Part shown: one piece after another, positions 43,167 to 52,212 of the stretch
Position numbering within the stretch: the stretch's first letter is position 1
Layout: every line of letters starts with the position of its first letter
DNA from: AC-37 sp036389295
GTDB taxonomy: Bacteria > Actinomycetota > Thermoleophilia > Solirubrobacterales > Thermoleophilaceae
Length of the DNA stretch: 64,000 nucleotides
Assembly: GCA_036389295.1 (NCBI GenBank)
Contig: DASVQB010000008.1
Span: 45,999 to 109,998 of the forward strand
Direction: 5' to 3'
Program-made: the position numbers and the translations under genes
The notes under the pieces: model-generated
Seen by the model: the letters and a program-made list of their open reading frames with translations, nothing else
Database searches by the model: none
Told to the model about the DNA's origin: nothing

Positions 43167-43757
43167 TTAACCGCGCAGCCGCCGTGCCACGGCCGCGAGC
43201 GTCGCCTCGACATGGCGCGGGTCGTACCTCACCTGCCCGTGCGTGAATCGCAGCGGCGTCAACCCGGCGGCCGCGTGGACCTGGTCGCGCACGCGATCCT
43301 TCGCCTGCTGCTGGGGCGTGCGGTGGTAGCCGAGCCCGTCGGACTCCACGACCAGCCCCAGCTCGGGCCAGTGGAAGTCGACCTCGACGCCGCCCGCCCG
43401 CTCGCGCGTCCGCGGCTTCGGAAGCCCGGCCCGGCGCGCGATCGGCAGGAACAGCCGCTCGAGGCGCGAGCGGGTGAGCACGAAGGTGCGCTCGTCGAGG
43501 GTCCTGCGGAGCACGCCGACGCCGGGCCGCCGGTCGACGGCGTCGAGCGCCCTCCGCAGGCGGTCCGGCGTGACCAGCCCGAGCACGTCGGCCTCGTTGA
43601 CCGCCGCCTCGAGCTCGTCGCGGGTGAGGCGGGTGGCGAGGTCGATCAGGGTGGCGACCGGGGTGGTGACTTGGATGCCGTGGCGCCGGGTCGCCTCCAC
43701 CCGGGCCCTGCGGTGGAGCGCCAGGCCCTTCCGTCGCCGGCACGTGGCGTGAGGCAC
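43167..43757 (-). CDS. DUF559 nuclease-fold protein, N-terminally truncated
   Basis: 196 aa from a GTG at 43757. The C-terminal DUF559 (PD-(D/E)xK, Vsr-like) domain is intact: GGVEVDFHWPELGLVVESDG with Asp and Glu ligands, then YHRTPQQQAKDRVRDQVHAA. The preceding part (HGIQVTTPVATLIDLATRL) is the second half of the usual AbiEi-like antitoxin region. The reading frame continues upstream without a start codon through HESAAELWRIRRERPGPIHL to a TGA near 43,855. The first ~60 residues of the family are missing, so this is probably a decaying gene. Confidence 0.75.
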   Translation of the reverse strand: MPHATCRRRKGLALHRRARVEATRRHGIQVTTPVATLIDLATRLTRDELEAAVNEADVLGLVTPDRLRRALDAVDRRPGVGVLRRTLDERTFVLTRSRLERLFLPIARRAGLPKPRTRERAGGVEVDFHWPELGLVVESDGLGYHRTPQQQAKDRVRDQVHAAAGLTPLRFTHGQVRYDPRHVEATLAAVARRLRG

Positions 43758-43888
43758 CGAGAGGTGGATCGGACCCGGTCGCTCGCGCCTGATCCTCCAT
43801 AGCTCGGCGGCCGACTCGTGGCCGGTGCCCCTCGCCGTCAGTGCCGCTTTTCACCCGGCCGGCGGCGCGGCCGTGCAATGGTTCCCGA

Positions 43889-44797
43889 ATGGCGACCGGG
43901 GCCGAGCCGAGGCGAGCCGAGCTGCCGCTCCCGGGCGGGCGCGAGGGCGCCGCCGTGAGGGTGCGCCCGCTGCTGTGCGGGACCGCGACGTGGCCGACCG
44001 CCTGGCCGCACCGCGAGGAGGGCCGCCTTGCGGGCGCGAAGGCGCTCGGGCTCTGGCCGGGGAGCAGGTCGGTCGTGCTGCCGATCGTCGCCTACCTCGT
44101 CGAGCACCCGGCGGCCGGGCCGATCCTGGTCGACACCGGGCTCCACCCGTCGATCGCGGTCGACCCGAAGCAGAACCTGGGCCGCTTCCACGCCTCGACC
44201 AGCATGCGCACGGTCCGGATGGAGCCGCAGCAGGCCGTGGCGGAGCAGCTGCGCTCGGCGGGGATCGAGCCGTCGGCCGTGAAGCTCGTCGTCATGACCC
44301 ACCTCCACTACGACCACGCGAGCGCGATGTCCGAGTTCCCCGGCGCCACCTTCGTCTTCACCCGCCAGGAGTGGGAGGCCGCCACCGAGCCGCGCGCCCT
44401 GTTCCAGGGCTACGTCCGCAGCAACTTCGACCACGCCTTCGACTACCGGCTGCTCGAGTTCGAGGGCGAGGAGGTCGGCTCGTTCGCCAGCTTCGGCCGC
44501 GCCTTCGACCTGCTGGGCGACGGAAGCGTCCGGGTGGCCTTCACCCCCGGCCACACCGCCGGCCACATGTCCGTGGTCCTGCGCACGAGGAGCCGCGAGG
44601 TCCTGGCGATCGGCGACGCCGCCTACACCGAGCACACCCTGAGTACGAGCCACCTCCCCTACCGGATGCACGACGAGCACAACTTCCGCCGCTCGCTCCG
44701 CGAGATCCAGCGCTACGCCGAGCAGACCCCGAGCGCCCTTCTCGTCCCCGGCCACGACATGGAGGCCTGGGAGCGGCTCGACCCGGTGTACGAGTAG
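43889..44797 (+). CDS. MBL-fold hydrolase (N-acyl-homoserine-lactonase-like)
   Basis: 302 aa from the ATG at 43889; the frame is open to 43841. The di-zinc motif His138-x-His140-x-Asp142-His143 (THLHYDHA) is complete, followed by FTPGHTAGHMSVVL and GDAAYTEHTL with the bridging Asp, and VPGHDMEAW with the last His. The layout (ILVDTGLHPSI, HLHYDHASAMSEF) matches the AttM/AiiB lactonase branch. Substrates could be lactones or other esters. It stands alone, convergent with the acyltransferase gene. Confidence 0.87.
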   Translation: MATGAEPRRAELPLPGGREGAAVRVRPLLCGTATWPTAWPHREEGRLAGAKALGLWPGSRSVVLPIVAYLVEHPAAGPILVDTGLHPSIAVDPKQNLGRFHASTSMRTVRMEPQQAVAEQLRSAGIEPSAVKLVVMTHLHYDHASAMSEFPGATFVFTRQEWEAATEPRALFQGYVRSNFDHAFDYRLLEFEGEEVGSFASFGRAFDLLGDGSVRVAFTPGHTAGHMSVVLRTRSREVLAIGDAAYTEHTLSTSHLPYRMHDEHNFRRSLREIQRYAEQTPSALLVPGHDMEAWERLDPVYE

Positions 44798-45577
44798 CTA
44801 CGGGGCCGCGGTCCGCCGGGCCGCGCCCTCGGCGGCCCGCCCCGCCGCCCGCCGCGCCGCCCGGGCGGCCCGGACCGCCCGCCGGCGGCCGTTCCGGTGG
44901 AGCCCGTAGTAGACGTGCTCGACCCGCTCGAAGATCATGTCCGCCGCGGCCTGCGACTGCTCGCGGGTCGGCGACTCGACCCGCTCGAAGCGGATCGGGT
45001 CCGAGTACTGGACGGTCACCTTCGGGAACCGCAGCCGCTTCCAGTTGCGGACGGCGGCGGAGCCGGCGATCGCCGACGGCACCACCGGCGCGCCCGACTC
45101 GAGCGCCAGGCGCCCGATGCCGGGCCTGGCCTCCCCCAGCTCGCCGCTCCGCGACCGACCGCCCTCCGCGTACATCACGATCACCTTCCCGCGCGCGAGC
45201 AGCGAGTGGGCGGTCACGAACGCCTCCTCGTCGCGGTGCCCGCGGCGGATCGGGAACACGCCGCCGTGGTCGTAGATGAACTGGAGCGGCCGCTTGAAGA
45301 GCTGCGACTTCGCCATGAAGTGCACCTTGCGCCGCAGGTAGACGGCGATGAAGAAGTGATCGAAGAACGAGAAGTGGTTGGGGGCCACGATCGCCGGGCC
45401 CTCGGAGGGGACCTTGTGCGAGTCGATGCAGCGGGTCCGGTAGAAGAGCAGCAGGATCGGCGTGAGGACGAGCCGCACGGCCTCGTACATGAAGTCCGGC
45501 TCGCGCGTGCGCGTGCGCTGGTGGAAGCGCGTGAAGTAGTCCGCGGGGCGGGGGTCCTTGTAGACCTGAGGCTTCAC
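44798..45577 (-). CDS. 1-acylglycerol-3-phosphate acyltransferase family protein (PlsC-type)
   Basis: 259 aa from a GTG at 45577. The HX4D catalytic motif is His68-FSFF-Asp73 (APNHFSFFDHF) and the substrate motif is YAEGGRSRSG. An N-terminal hydrophobic helix (about 33-47) anchors it to the membrane. The last ~35 residues are Ala/Arg-rich and basic. It transfers an acyl chain to lysophosphatidate or a related acceptor. glpK lies upstream on the same strand, giving a glycerol-3-phosphate to phospholipid context. Confidence 0.9.
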   Translation of the reverse strand: MKPQVYKDPRPADYFTRFHQRTRTREPDFMYEAVRLVLTPILLLFYRTRCIDSHKVPSEGPAIVAPNHFSFFDHFFIAVYLRRKVHFMAKSQLFKRPLQFIYDHGGVFPIRRGHRDEEAFVTAHSLLARGKVIVMYAEGGRSRSGELGEARPGIGRLALESGAPVVPSAIAGSAAVRNWKRLRFPKVTVQYSDPIRFERVESPTREQSQAAADMIFERVEHVYYGLHRNGRRRAVRAARAARRAAGRAAEGAARRTAAP

Positions 45578-45609
45578 TGGGGTTGACCTACCCAGGTGCG
45601 CCGCGGACG

Positions 45610-47067
45610 TTACCGGCCCGGGCTCGCCCAGTCGCGCGAGCGCTCGACCGCGCGCGCCCACTCGGCCAGGAGCGACTCCCGCCGCTCCTCCGGCATGTCC
45701 GGCTCGTAGCGAGCGGCCTCGCGCCACATCGCGCGGGTGCCGGCCTCGTCCCAGAAGCCGGTCGCCACCCCGGCGAGGTAGGCCGCGCCGAGCGCGGTGG
45801 TCTCGGACACCTCCGGCACCACGACCGGCACGCCCAGGACGTCGGCCTGGAACTGCATGAGCCAGCCGTTCGCGGTCGCGCCGCCGTCGGCGCGGAGCTC
45901 CTTCATCGGCTCGCTCGACGTGGCCTCGATCGTGCGCACGGCGTCGACCGTCTGGTAGGCGATCGACTCGAGCGCCGCGCGGGCCAGGTGGGCGCGTCCG
46001 GTCCCGCGGGTGAGGCCGACGACCGTCCCGCGCGCGTACGGGTCCCAGTGAGGCGAGCCGAGCCCGGTCAGTGCGGGCACGAAGTAGACGCCGTCGTTGC
46101 CGTCGAGCGAGGCCGCCAGCTCCTCGGTCTCGGCGGCGGCGCCGATCAGGCCCAGCCCGTCCCGGAGCCACTGGACCGCCGCGCCGGTGACGAAGACGCT
46201 CGCCTCGACCGCGTAGTCGGTCCGGCCCTCCACCCCCCAGGCGACCGTGTTGAGCACCCCCTCCCGCACCGGCGGCACCTCGCCGCCCGCGTTCTGGAGC
46301 ACGAAGCTGCCGGTGCCGTAGGTGTTCTTGCCGAGTCCCGGCTCGTGGCACGCCTGGCCGTAGAGCGCCGCCTGCTGGTCGCCCGCGATCCCTGCCACCG
46401 GCACGCTGCCGCCGAACTCCGAGGTCTCGCCGTAGACGTGAGCGCTCGGGAGCGTGTCGGGGAGCGAGTCCGGCTCGACCGACAGGAGCTCGCACAGCTC
46501 CCGGTCCCAGGACAGCGACCGGATGTCGAACAGCAGCGTCCGCGAGGCGTTCGAGTAGTCGGTCACGTGCCGGCCGGTCAGCTTGAAGACGAGCCACGAG
46601 TCGACCGTGCCGAAGGCGGCGCTCGGGTCGACCCCGCCCTCGCGCACCAGCCACTCGATCTTGGTCCCGGAGAAGTAGGGGTCGAGCACGAGGCCGGTCC
46701 GCTCGCGGAAGCGCTCCTCGTGGCCGGCCTCGCGGAGCTCGTCGCAGCGGGCGGCCGTTCGGCGGTCCTGCCAGACGAGCGCCCGGTGGAGCGGCTCGCC
46801 GCTCGTCGGCTCCCACGCCACGACGGTCTCGCGCTGGTTCGTGATCCCGATGCCGGCGAGGCCGGACCCGTCGACGCCGGCCGCGTCCAGCGCCTCGCGG
46901 GCGACCCCGCGCGTGACCTCCCAGATCTCGCTCGCGTCGTGCTCGACCCAGCCCGGCCGCGGGAAGTGCTGCTCGAACTCGCGGTACGCGCGGCCGGCGA
47001 TCCGCCCCTCCGCGTCGAACACGATGCACGTCGTGCCGGTGGTGCCCTGGTCGATGGCGAGGATCAC
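45610..47067 (-). CDS. glpK: Glycerol kinase
   Basis: 485 aa from a GTG at 47067, overlapping the glycosyltransferase stop (GTGA). FGGY-kinase motifs are clear: LAIDQGTTGTTCIVFD at the N terminus, GITNQRETVVAWE, ALVWQDRRTA, GTVDSWLVFKLTG, the second signature YFVPALTGLGSPHWDPYARG, and ELRADGGATANGWLMQFQAD. It phosphorylates glycerol to glycerol-3-phosphate with ATP. The length is usual (about 500 aa). The downstream acyltransferase fits glycerolipid synthesis. Confidence 0.95.
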   Translation of the reverse strand: MILAIDQGTTGTTCIVFDAEGRIAGRAYREFEQHFPRPGWVEHDASEIWEVTRGVAREALDAAGVDGSGLAGIGITNQRETVVAWEPTSGEPLHRALVWQDRRTAARCDELREAGHEERFRERTGLVLDPYFSGTKIEWLVREGGVDPSAAFGTVDSWLVFKLTGRHVTDYSNASRTLLFDIRSLSWDRELCELLSVEPDSLPDTLPSAHVYGETSEFGGSVPVAGIAGDQQAALYGQACHEPGLGKNTYGTGSFVLQNAGGEVPPVREGVLNTVAWGVEGRTDYAVEASVFVTGAAVQWLRDGLGLIGAAAETEELAASLDGNDGVYFVPALTGLGSPHWDPYARGTVVGLTRGTGRAHLARAALESIAYQTVDAVRTIEATSSEPMKELRADGGATANGWLMQFQADVLGVPVVVPEVSETTALGAAYLAGVATGFWDEAGTRAMWREAARYEPDMPEERRESLLAEWARAVERSRDWASPGR

Positions 47068-47738
47068 CGGCGGGAAGCGTAGACGCGGGCGAAGTCCCGA
47101 AGCTGGCGGGCCCGGTGCAGGAAGCCGGCGGCCGTGCGGCCGGTCGCGCGGTGCTCGAGGTCGAGCTCCACCTCGACCACCCGGAAGCCCGCGCGATGGG
47201 CGTCGACCGTCATGCCGATCTCCATCCCGAAGCCGTGCGCGAACGGCAGGACGGCCTCGAACGCGGCCGGCGTCAGGGCCCGCTGGCCGCTGATCGGCGC
47301 CCGCAGCTCCAGGCCCGTGAGCCGGCGGATCGCGCGGCCGGCGAACCCGAGGGCGACGCCGAAGCCGCCCCCGACCCGCCGGGCGAACGCCGCCACCGCG
47401 ACCTCGCCCTCGCCGCGCTCGAGCGCCTCGACCAGGGCGGCGAGCCGGCCGGCCGAGGCCCCGAGGTCCCCGTCGCACAGGACGACCGCCGAGAGTCCCG
47501 GCGCGCCGCGCAGCCGCTCCGCCCCGAGCGTGGCCGCGCCCCCCTTTCCGAGCCGCCTCGGCGCGCTCACCGCCTCGGCCCCACCCGCCCGCGCGACCGC
47601 GGCGGTGCCGTCCGTGGAGGCGTCGTCGGCGACCACGACGCGGGCTCCCGGGAAGGCCCGCCCGAGCGCGGCGAGCGTCTCCCCGAGGCGGTCGGCCTCG
47701 TCCCTGGCGGCGATCAGGATCCCTATTTCCCCCGACAC
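47064..47738 (-). CDS. Family 2 glycosyltransferase
   Basis: 224 aa from a GTG at 47738. GT-A fold: IGILIAARDEADRLGETLAA, VVADDASTDGTAAVAR, and the nucleotide-metal region VVLCDGDLGAS. SGQRALTPAAFEAVLPFAHG and the conserved HRATGRTAAGF motif follow in the C-terminal part, similar to dolichyl-phosphate-mannose-synthase-like or glucosyl-3-phosphoglycerate-synthase-like proteins. It has no membrane segment. Coupled to glpK by GTGA; the acceptor is unknown. Confidence 0.85.
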   Translation of the reverse strand: MSGEIGILIAARDEADRLGETLAALGRAFPGARVVVADDASTDGTAAVARAGGAEAVSAPRRLGKGGAATLGAERLRGAPGLSAVVLCDGDLGASAGRLAALVEALERGEGEVAVAAFARRVGGGFGVALGFAGRAIRRLTGLELRAPISGQRALTPAAFEAVLPFAHGFGMEIGMTVDAHRAGFRVVEVELDLEHRATGRTAAGFLHRARQLRDFARVYASRR

Positions 47739-47786
47739 GACCGGTTATCGTGCCCCACGACAGAGCCGAGCGACCAGGAGGGTGCA

Positions 47787-47999
47787 TTGCCAGACGTCGA
47801 AGCCCACATCACCGGGACGGTGTGGAAGGTCGAGTGCGCGGTCGGCCAAGAGGTCTCGGAGGGCGACACCCTGGTCATCCTCGAGTCCATGAAGATGGAG
47901 ATGCCGGTGGAGGCCGAGGACGACGGCGTGGTCAAGGAGATCGTCTGCGAGGAGGGCCAGTCGGTGGCGGAGGGGGACACGCTCGTTGTCCTCGAGTAG
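47787..47999 (+). CDS. Stand-alone biotin carrier protein (70 aa)
   Basis: 70 aa from a TTG at 47787, with AGGAGG ending six bases upstream. It consists only of a biotinyl domain: the biotin site is Lys36 in ESMKMEMPV, flanked by VGQEVSEGDTLVIL and EEGQSVAEGDTLVVLE. Such free carriers serve multisubunit acyl-CoA carboxylases. The carboxyltransferase at 11743 has no linked carrier and is a possible partner. The next gene overlaps it by 14 bases, and biotin synthesis genes follow. Confidence 0.88.
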   Translation: MPDVEAHITGTVWKVECAVGQEVSEGDTLVILESMKMEMPVEAEDDGVVKEIVCEEGQSVAEGDTLVVLE

Positions 48000-48855
48000 C
48001 GCGTCCGGGACCGAGACCGAGACGGCCGCGGCCGGCGGCGGGCGCGAGATCGCGTCCGGCAAGCTCGTGCTCGACGAGCCGGCCGAGCACGTGACCAGGA
48101 TCCGGATCGTCAACCCCGTCAAGCGGGGGGCGCTCGACCACGAGATCCTCGACGCGCTCAGGGACACGATCCGCGGGCTGGAAAGCCGCTGCGTGATCAT
48201 CACCGGCCACGACCCGGTCTTCTCGGCCGGCTACGACATCGGCAACTTCCCGGAGCACACCTTCGGCGGCGAGGCGGTGGCGTTCTCCGACGCCGCCGAG
48301 AAGCTGGTCGCCCACCCGTTCACCGAGGCGATCGAGGCGATCGAGGACTACGAGTACCCCGTCATCGCGGCGATCAACGGCCACGCGATCGGCGGCGGGC
48401 TCGAGCTGGCCATCACCTGCGACATCCGGATCGCGGCGCGCGGCGTGAAGATGGGCATGCCGCCCGCGAAGATCGGGCTGATCTACGCCTACACCGGGCT
48501 GCGGAAGTTCATCGAGGTCTGCGGGATCGGCAACACCAGCGAGCTCTTCTACGTCGGCCGCAACGTCGACGCCGACCGCGCCTACGAGATGGGCCTCGTG
48601 AACCAGGTCGTCGAGCCGTCCGAGATCGAGGAGACGGCGGTGGCCGTTGCGGCCGAGATCGGCCGGAACTCGCCGCTCTCGCTGCGCGGCAACAAGGAGA
48701 TCATGCGGACGCTGCGGCGCACGCTCGGCGGGCTGCCGGAGTCCGAGTCCCGCCGGCTCGTGCGGCTGCGCGAGTCGTGTTTCACGTCGGGCGACTTCGT
48801 CGAGGGCATCCGCGCCTTCGCCGAGAAGCGCCCGGCGCGCTGGAGCGGTCGCTAG
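47986..48855 (+). CDS. Enoyl-CoA hydratase/isomerase family protein
   Basis: 289 aa from a TTG at 47986 inside the end of the carrier gene. Crotonase fold: oxyanion-hole segments VFSAGYDIGNF and NGHAIGGGLELAITCDIRIA, and MGMPPAKIGLIYAYTGLRKF. The PAKIGLIY motif, with KI instead of a Glu-Ile/Glu-Val, shows no Glu at the usual position, as in some decarboxylases of the family (methylmalonyl-CoA decarboxylase-like). Its pairing with a biotin carrier fits acyl-CoA (de)carboxylation; the specificity is open. Confidence 0.87.
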   Translation: MSSSSASGTETETAAAGGGREIASGKLVLDEPAEHVTRIRIVNPVKRGALDHEILDALRDTIRGLESRCVIITGHDPVFSAGYDIGNFPEHTFGGEAVAFSDAAEKLVAHPFTEAIEAIEDYEYPVIAAINGHAIGGGLELAITCDIRIAARGVKMGMPPAKIGLIYAYTGLRKFIEVCGIGNTSELFYVGRNVDADRAYEMGLVNQVVEPSEIEETAVAVAAEIGRNSPLSLRGNKEIMRTLRRTLGGLPESESRRLVRLRESCFTSGDFVEGIRAFAEKRPARWSGR

Positions 48856-48911
48856 CGGCCGAGGCGGCCGGCTCCACCCCCGCGGATTAGGCGTCCGACC
48901 CCCTCCGTACG

Positions 48912-50162
48912 GTGCGCGGTGGCGTCCCGACGAGGAGGTTCGACCTGCCGCCGCTGATCAGCTACGACGAGGCGCTCGCCCTGGGCGAGCTCGAGGACCA
49001 CGCCGAGATCGAGGCGCTCGTCGAGCGCGCGTTCCAGGCACGGCTGGAGCGGTTCGGCGACTCCACCGACATGTGCTCGCTCGTGAACGCCAAGTCCGGC
49101 GGCTGCGCCGAGGACTGCGGCTTCTGCGCGCAGTCGCGCTACGCCGAGGCGGACACGCCGATGCACGCGATGATGTCGCCCGAGCAGATCCTCGAGCACG
49201 CGCGGGCGGCCGAGGCGGCGGGCGCCCACCGGTTCTGCATGGTCACCCAGGGCCAGGGGCTGTCGAAGCGCGACTTCCGCAACGTGGTCGAGGGCGCGAA
49301 GCTCGTCGCCGAGCACACGAACCTCAAGCGGTGCGTGTCGATCGGCCACATCTCGCGCGACCGGGCGCGCGCGCTGAAGGAGGCCGGCATCCAGCGGGTG
49401 CACCACAACGTGGAGACCGCCGAGAGCTACTACGGCGAGGTCTCCACCACGGTCCGCTACGAGGGCCGGATCCGGACGATCGACGCGGTGGCCGAGGCGG
49501 GGCTCGAGACCTGCGTCGGCGGCATCCTCAACCTGGGCGAGAGCCGCGAGCAGCGGGTCGAGATGGCGTTCCAGCTCGCGAAGCTGGACCCGACCAGCGT
49601 GCCGATCAACCTGCTCAACCCGCGGCCCGGCACGAAGTTCGGCGACCGCGACCTGATGGACCCGTGGGAGGCCGTCAAGTGGATCGCGATCTTCCGCCTG
49701 ATCCTCCCGGGCGCGCTGTTCCGGCTCTGCGGCGGTCGGGTCGAGAACCTCGGCGACCTCGAGCCGCTGGCGGTCAAGGCCGGGCTGAACGGCGTGATGA
49801 TGGGCAACTTCCTGACCACGCTCGGCTCCGAGCCGGAGGACGACCGGGCGATGTTCGAGGAGCTCGGGCTCAACACCGCGCGCCAGGAGGACAACGGCGC
49901 CAACCCGCGGCCCGACAACCGCTCCGGCTGGCTGGAGGGGTCGTCGCCGGAGACGCCGGTGGACCGGCTGATCGACCGCCAGGACGAGGCCCCGATGTGG
50001 GACCCGGCCACCCAGCTGCGGCACCGGAAGAAGGGCTACGTGCCGCCGCGGCCGGACGGCGCGCCGAACGCGTTCCCGCAGGTGGTGAAGGTGCCGGGAC
50101 GGGCGGCCGCCGACCGGGCGCTCGCGGGCGGGGCGCCGGCGGCGGATCGGGAGGCCGCGTGA
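48912..50162 (+). CDS. bioB: Biotin synthase
   Basis: 416 aa from a GTG at 48912. The radical-SAM cluster motif is Cys65-x3-Cys69-x2-Cys72 (GGCAEDCGFCAQSRYAEA), with CMVTQGQG, HHNVETAESYYGEV and INLLNPRPGTKFGDR typical of BioB. It inserts sulphur into dethiobiotin. Compared with E. coli BioB (346 aa) it has a C-terminal extension of about 70 residues (NRSGWLEGSSPETPVDRLID onwards). bioF overlaps the stop by four bases (GTGA). Confidence 0.95.
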   Translation: MRGGVPTRRFDLPPLISYDEALALGELEDHAEIEALVERAFQARLERFGDSTDMCSLVNAKSGGCAEDCGFCAQSRYAEADTPMHAMMSPEQILEHARAAEAAGAHRFCMVTQGQGLSKRDFRNVVEGAKLVAEHTNLKRCVSIGHISRDRARALKEAGIQRVHHNVETAESYYGEVSTTVRYEGRIRTIDAVAEAGLETCVGGILNLGESREQRVEMAFQLAKLDPTSVPINLLNPRPGTKFGDRDLMDPWEAVKWIAIFRLILPGALFRLCGGRVENLGDLEPLAVKAGLNGVMMGNFLTTLGSEPEDDRAMFEELGLNTARQEDNGANPRPDNRSGWLEGSSPETPVDRLIDRQDEAPMWDPATQLRHRKKGYVPPRPDGAPNAFPQVVKVPGRAAADRALAGGAPAADREAA

Positions 50163-51472
50163 GCGACCTCGCGGAGGTTCTCGACGACCTCCGCGAGCAG
50201 GGCCTCCACCGGCGGCTGCGGCTCGTCTCCGGCCCCCAGGGCGCCCGCGTGCTGCTCGACGGCAAGCCGGTCCTGCTCCTGTGCTCGAACAACTACCTCG
50301 GGCTGGCGGACCACCCGCGCGTGCGCGAGGCGGCGGCCGACGCCGCGATGCGATGGGGCGTCGGCGCCGGGGCGTCGCGGCTCGTCTCCGGGAACATGAC
50401 CGTCCACCGCCGGCTCGAGGACCGGCTCGCCCGGTTCAAGGGCTACGCCGCCTGCGTGCTGTTCGGCTCGGGCTACCTCGCCAACGCGGGCACGATCGCC
50501 GCGCTCGCGCAGGAGGGCGACGTCGTGTTCAGCGACGCGCTGAACCACGCGAGCATCGTCGACGGCTGCCGGCTCGCGCGGGCGGAGACGTTCGTCTACG
50601 ACCACTGCGACGTCGAGCACCTCGAGTGGGGCCTCGAGAAGGCCGAGGGCCGCGGCAGCCTGATCGTCACCGACAGCGTCTTCTCGATGGACGGCGACGT
50701 GGCGCCGCTGGCCGAGATCGTCGAGCTGGCCGACCGCCACGACGCGCGCGTGATGGTCGACGAGGCGCACGCCACGGGCTGCCTCGGGTCGAGCGGCCGC
50801 GGCGCGGTGGCCGAGGCCGGACTCGAGGGCGAGGTCGACGTGCTGGTCGGCACGCTGGGCAAGGCGCTCGGGTCGTACGGCGCGTACGTGTGCTGCGACC
50901 GCACGATGGCCGACTTCCTCGTGAACCGGGCGCGCACGCTGATCTTCTCCACCGCGCTGCCGCCGCCGGCGGTCGCCGGCGCGATGGCCGCGCTGGACCT
51001 GCTGGCCGAGCAGCCCGACCGGGTCCGGCGGCTGCGGCGCAACGGCGTCGTGCTGCGCGAGGCGCTCGCCGGGCACGGCGTGCGGGCCGGCGAGTCGGAC
51101 ACCCAGATCGTCCCGCTCGTGGTGGGCGACGCCGGGGCGGCGATGGCCGCCTGCGAGCGCGCGCTCGAGCGCGGCGTGTTCGCGCAGGCCATCCGGCCGC
51201 CGACCGTGCCCGAGGGCACGTCGCGGCTGCGGCTCGCGGTCATGGCGTCCCACACCGAGACGGAGCTGCGGCGGGCGGCGGGGGTTCTCGCCTCCGCCAT
51301 ACGCGCCGGTGCCGACCCCCTCGCGGCACCGGCGCCCGCCGCCCAGCGCTCCACGCCGGCCGACCGCTTCCGCGGCCGCGAGGCGGCGCGTGCGGAGCGC
51401 GAGGCGGCGCGTTCGGAGCGCGACCCGTCGCGCCCCTCGCGCGTCTACGACGGCCTGGCGGAGGCCGCGTAG
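50159..51472 (+). CDS. bioF: 8-amino-7-oxononanoate synthase
   Basis: 437 aa from a GTG at 50159. Alpha-oxoamine synthase fold: CSNNYLGLADHPRVREAA, GAGASRLVSGNMTVHRRLE, DALNHASIVDGCRL, MVDEAHATGCLG and the PLP lysine Lys235 in LVGTLGKALGSYG, close to Lys236 of E. coli BioF. It condenses pimeloyl thioester with alanine. The C-terminal ~45 residues are an added Arg/Ala-rich repeat (REAARAEREAARSERDPSRP). bioD follows. Confidence 0.94.
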   Translation: MSDLAEVLDDLREQGLHRRLRLVSGPQGARVLLDGKPVLLLCSNNYLGLADHPRVREAAADAAMRWGVGAGASRLVSGNMTVHRRLEDRLARFKGYAACVLFGSGYLANAGTIAALAQEGDVVFSDALNHASIVDGCRLARAETFVYDHCDVEHLEWGLEKAEGRGSLIVTDSVFSMDGDVAPLAEIVELADRHDARVMVDEAHATGCLGSSGRGAVAEAGLEGEVDVLVGTLGKALGSYGAYVCCDRTMADFLVNRARTLIFSTALPPPAVAGAMAALDLLAEQPDRVRRLRRNGVVLREALAGHGVRAGESDTQIVPLVVGDAGAAMAACERALERGVFAQAIRPPTVPEGTSRLRLAVMASHTETELRRAAGVLASAIRAGADPLAAPAPAAQRSTPADRFRGREAARAEREAARSERDPSRPSRVYDGLAEAA

Positions 51473-51483
51473 CCTCGCGCGGC

Positions 51484-52212
51484 CTGTTCGTCACCGGCAC
51501 TGACACCGGCGTCGGGAAGACCGTGCTCGCCGCGACGATCTGCGCGGTCCTGGCGGCGCGCGGCCTGCGGGTGGCGGCGTTCAAGCCGGTGGTGACCGGG
51601 CTCGACGAGGCCGGCGAGGGCGCCGCCGGCGATCCGGAGGCGCGGGCGCCGGGCGGCGCGCAGCCCGCCGCGGCGTGGCCGCCCGACCACGAGCTGCTCG
51701 CGGCCGCCGCCAGCGCCGGCCAGGCGCCGGACGAGGTCGCCCCGCTCCGGTTCGGCCCCGCCGTCTCGCCGCACCACGCCGCGGACCTGGCCGGCGCGCG
51801 CATCGAGCCCGCCGAGCTCGTCGCGACCGCCCGCGCGGCGGCCGAGCGGGCCGACGTGCTCGTCTGCGAGGGCGTCGGCGGGCTGATGGTCCCGCTCACG
51901 CCCGGCTACCTGGTTCGCGACCTCGCCGTGGACCTCGGCCTGCCGCTCGCGGTCGCCGCCCGCCCCGGGCTCGGCACGATCAACCACTCGCTGCTCACGG
52001 TCGAGGCCGCCCGCGCGGCGGGCCTCGACGTCCGCGCCGTCGTGCTGACGCCCTGGCCCGCCGAGCCGAGCGCGATGGAGCGGAGCAACCGCGAGACGGT
52101 GGCCGCGCTCGGCGCCGTCGCGGTCGAGGTCCTGCCGGCGGCGACGCCGGACCGCCTCGCGGAGGCGGGCGCCGCCCTGCCGCTCGACGCCTGGCTCGAC
52201 CCGCGGTCCTGA
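51484..52212 (+). CDS. bioD: Dethiobiotin synthetase, non-standard start
   Basis: 242 aa if started at CTG 51484 (L/M-FVTGTDTGVGKT). The Walker A motif GTDTGVGKT, FKPVVTGLDE, SPHHAADLAG and VCEGVGGLMVPLTPGYLVRD are all in place. No ATG, GTG or TTG exists in this frame for more than 240 bases upstream. The other option is GTA at 51469, which would overlap bioF's TAG in the way GTGA overlaps do elsewhere here. It catalyses the ATP-dependent ureido-ring closure before BioB. Confidence 0.87.
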   Translation: MFVTGTDTGVGKTVLAATICAVLAARGLRVAAFKPVVTGLDEAGEGAAGDPEARAPGGAQPAAAWPPDHELLAAAASAGQAPDEVAPLRFGPAVSPHHAADLAGARIEPAELVATARAAAERADVLVCEGVGGLMVPLTPGYLVRDLAVDLGLPLAVAARPGLGTINHSLLTVEAARAAGLDVRAVVLTPWPAEPSAMERSNRETVAALGAVAVEVLPAATPDRLAEAGAALPLDAWLDPRS

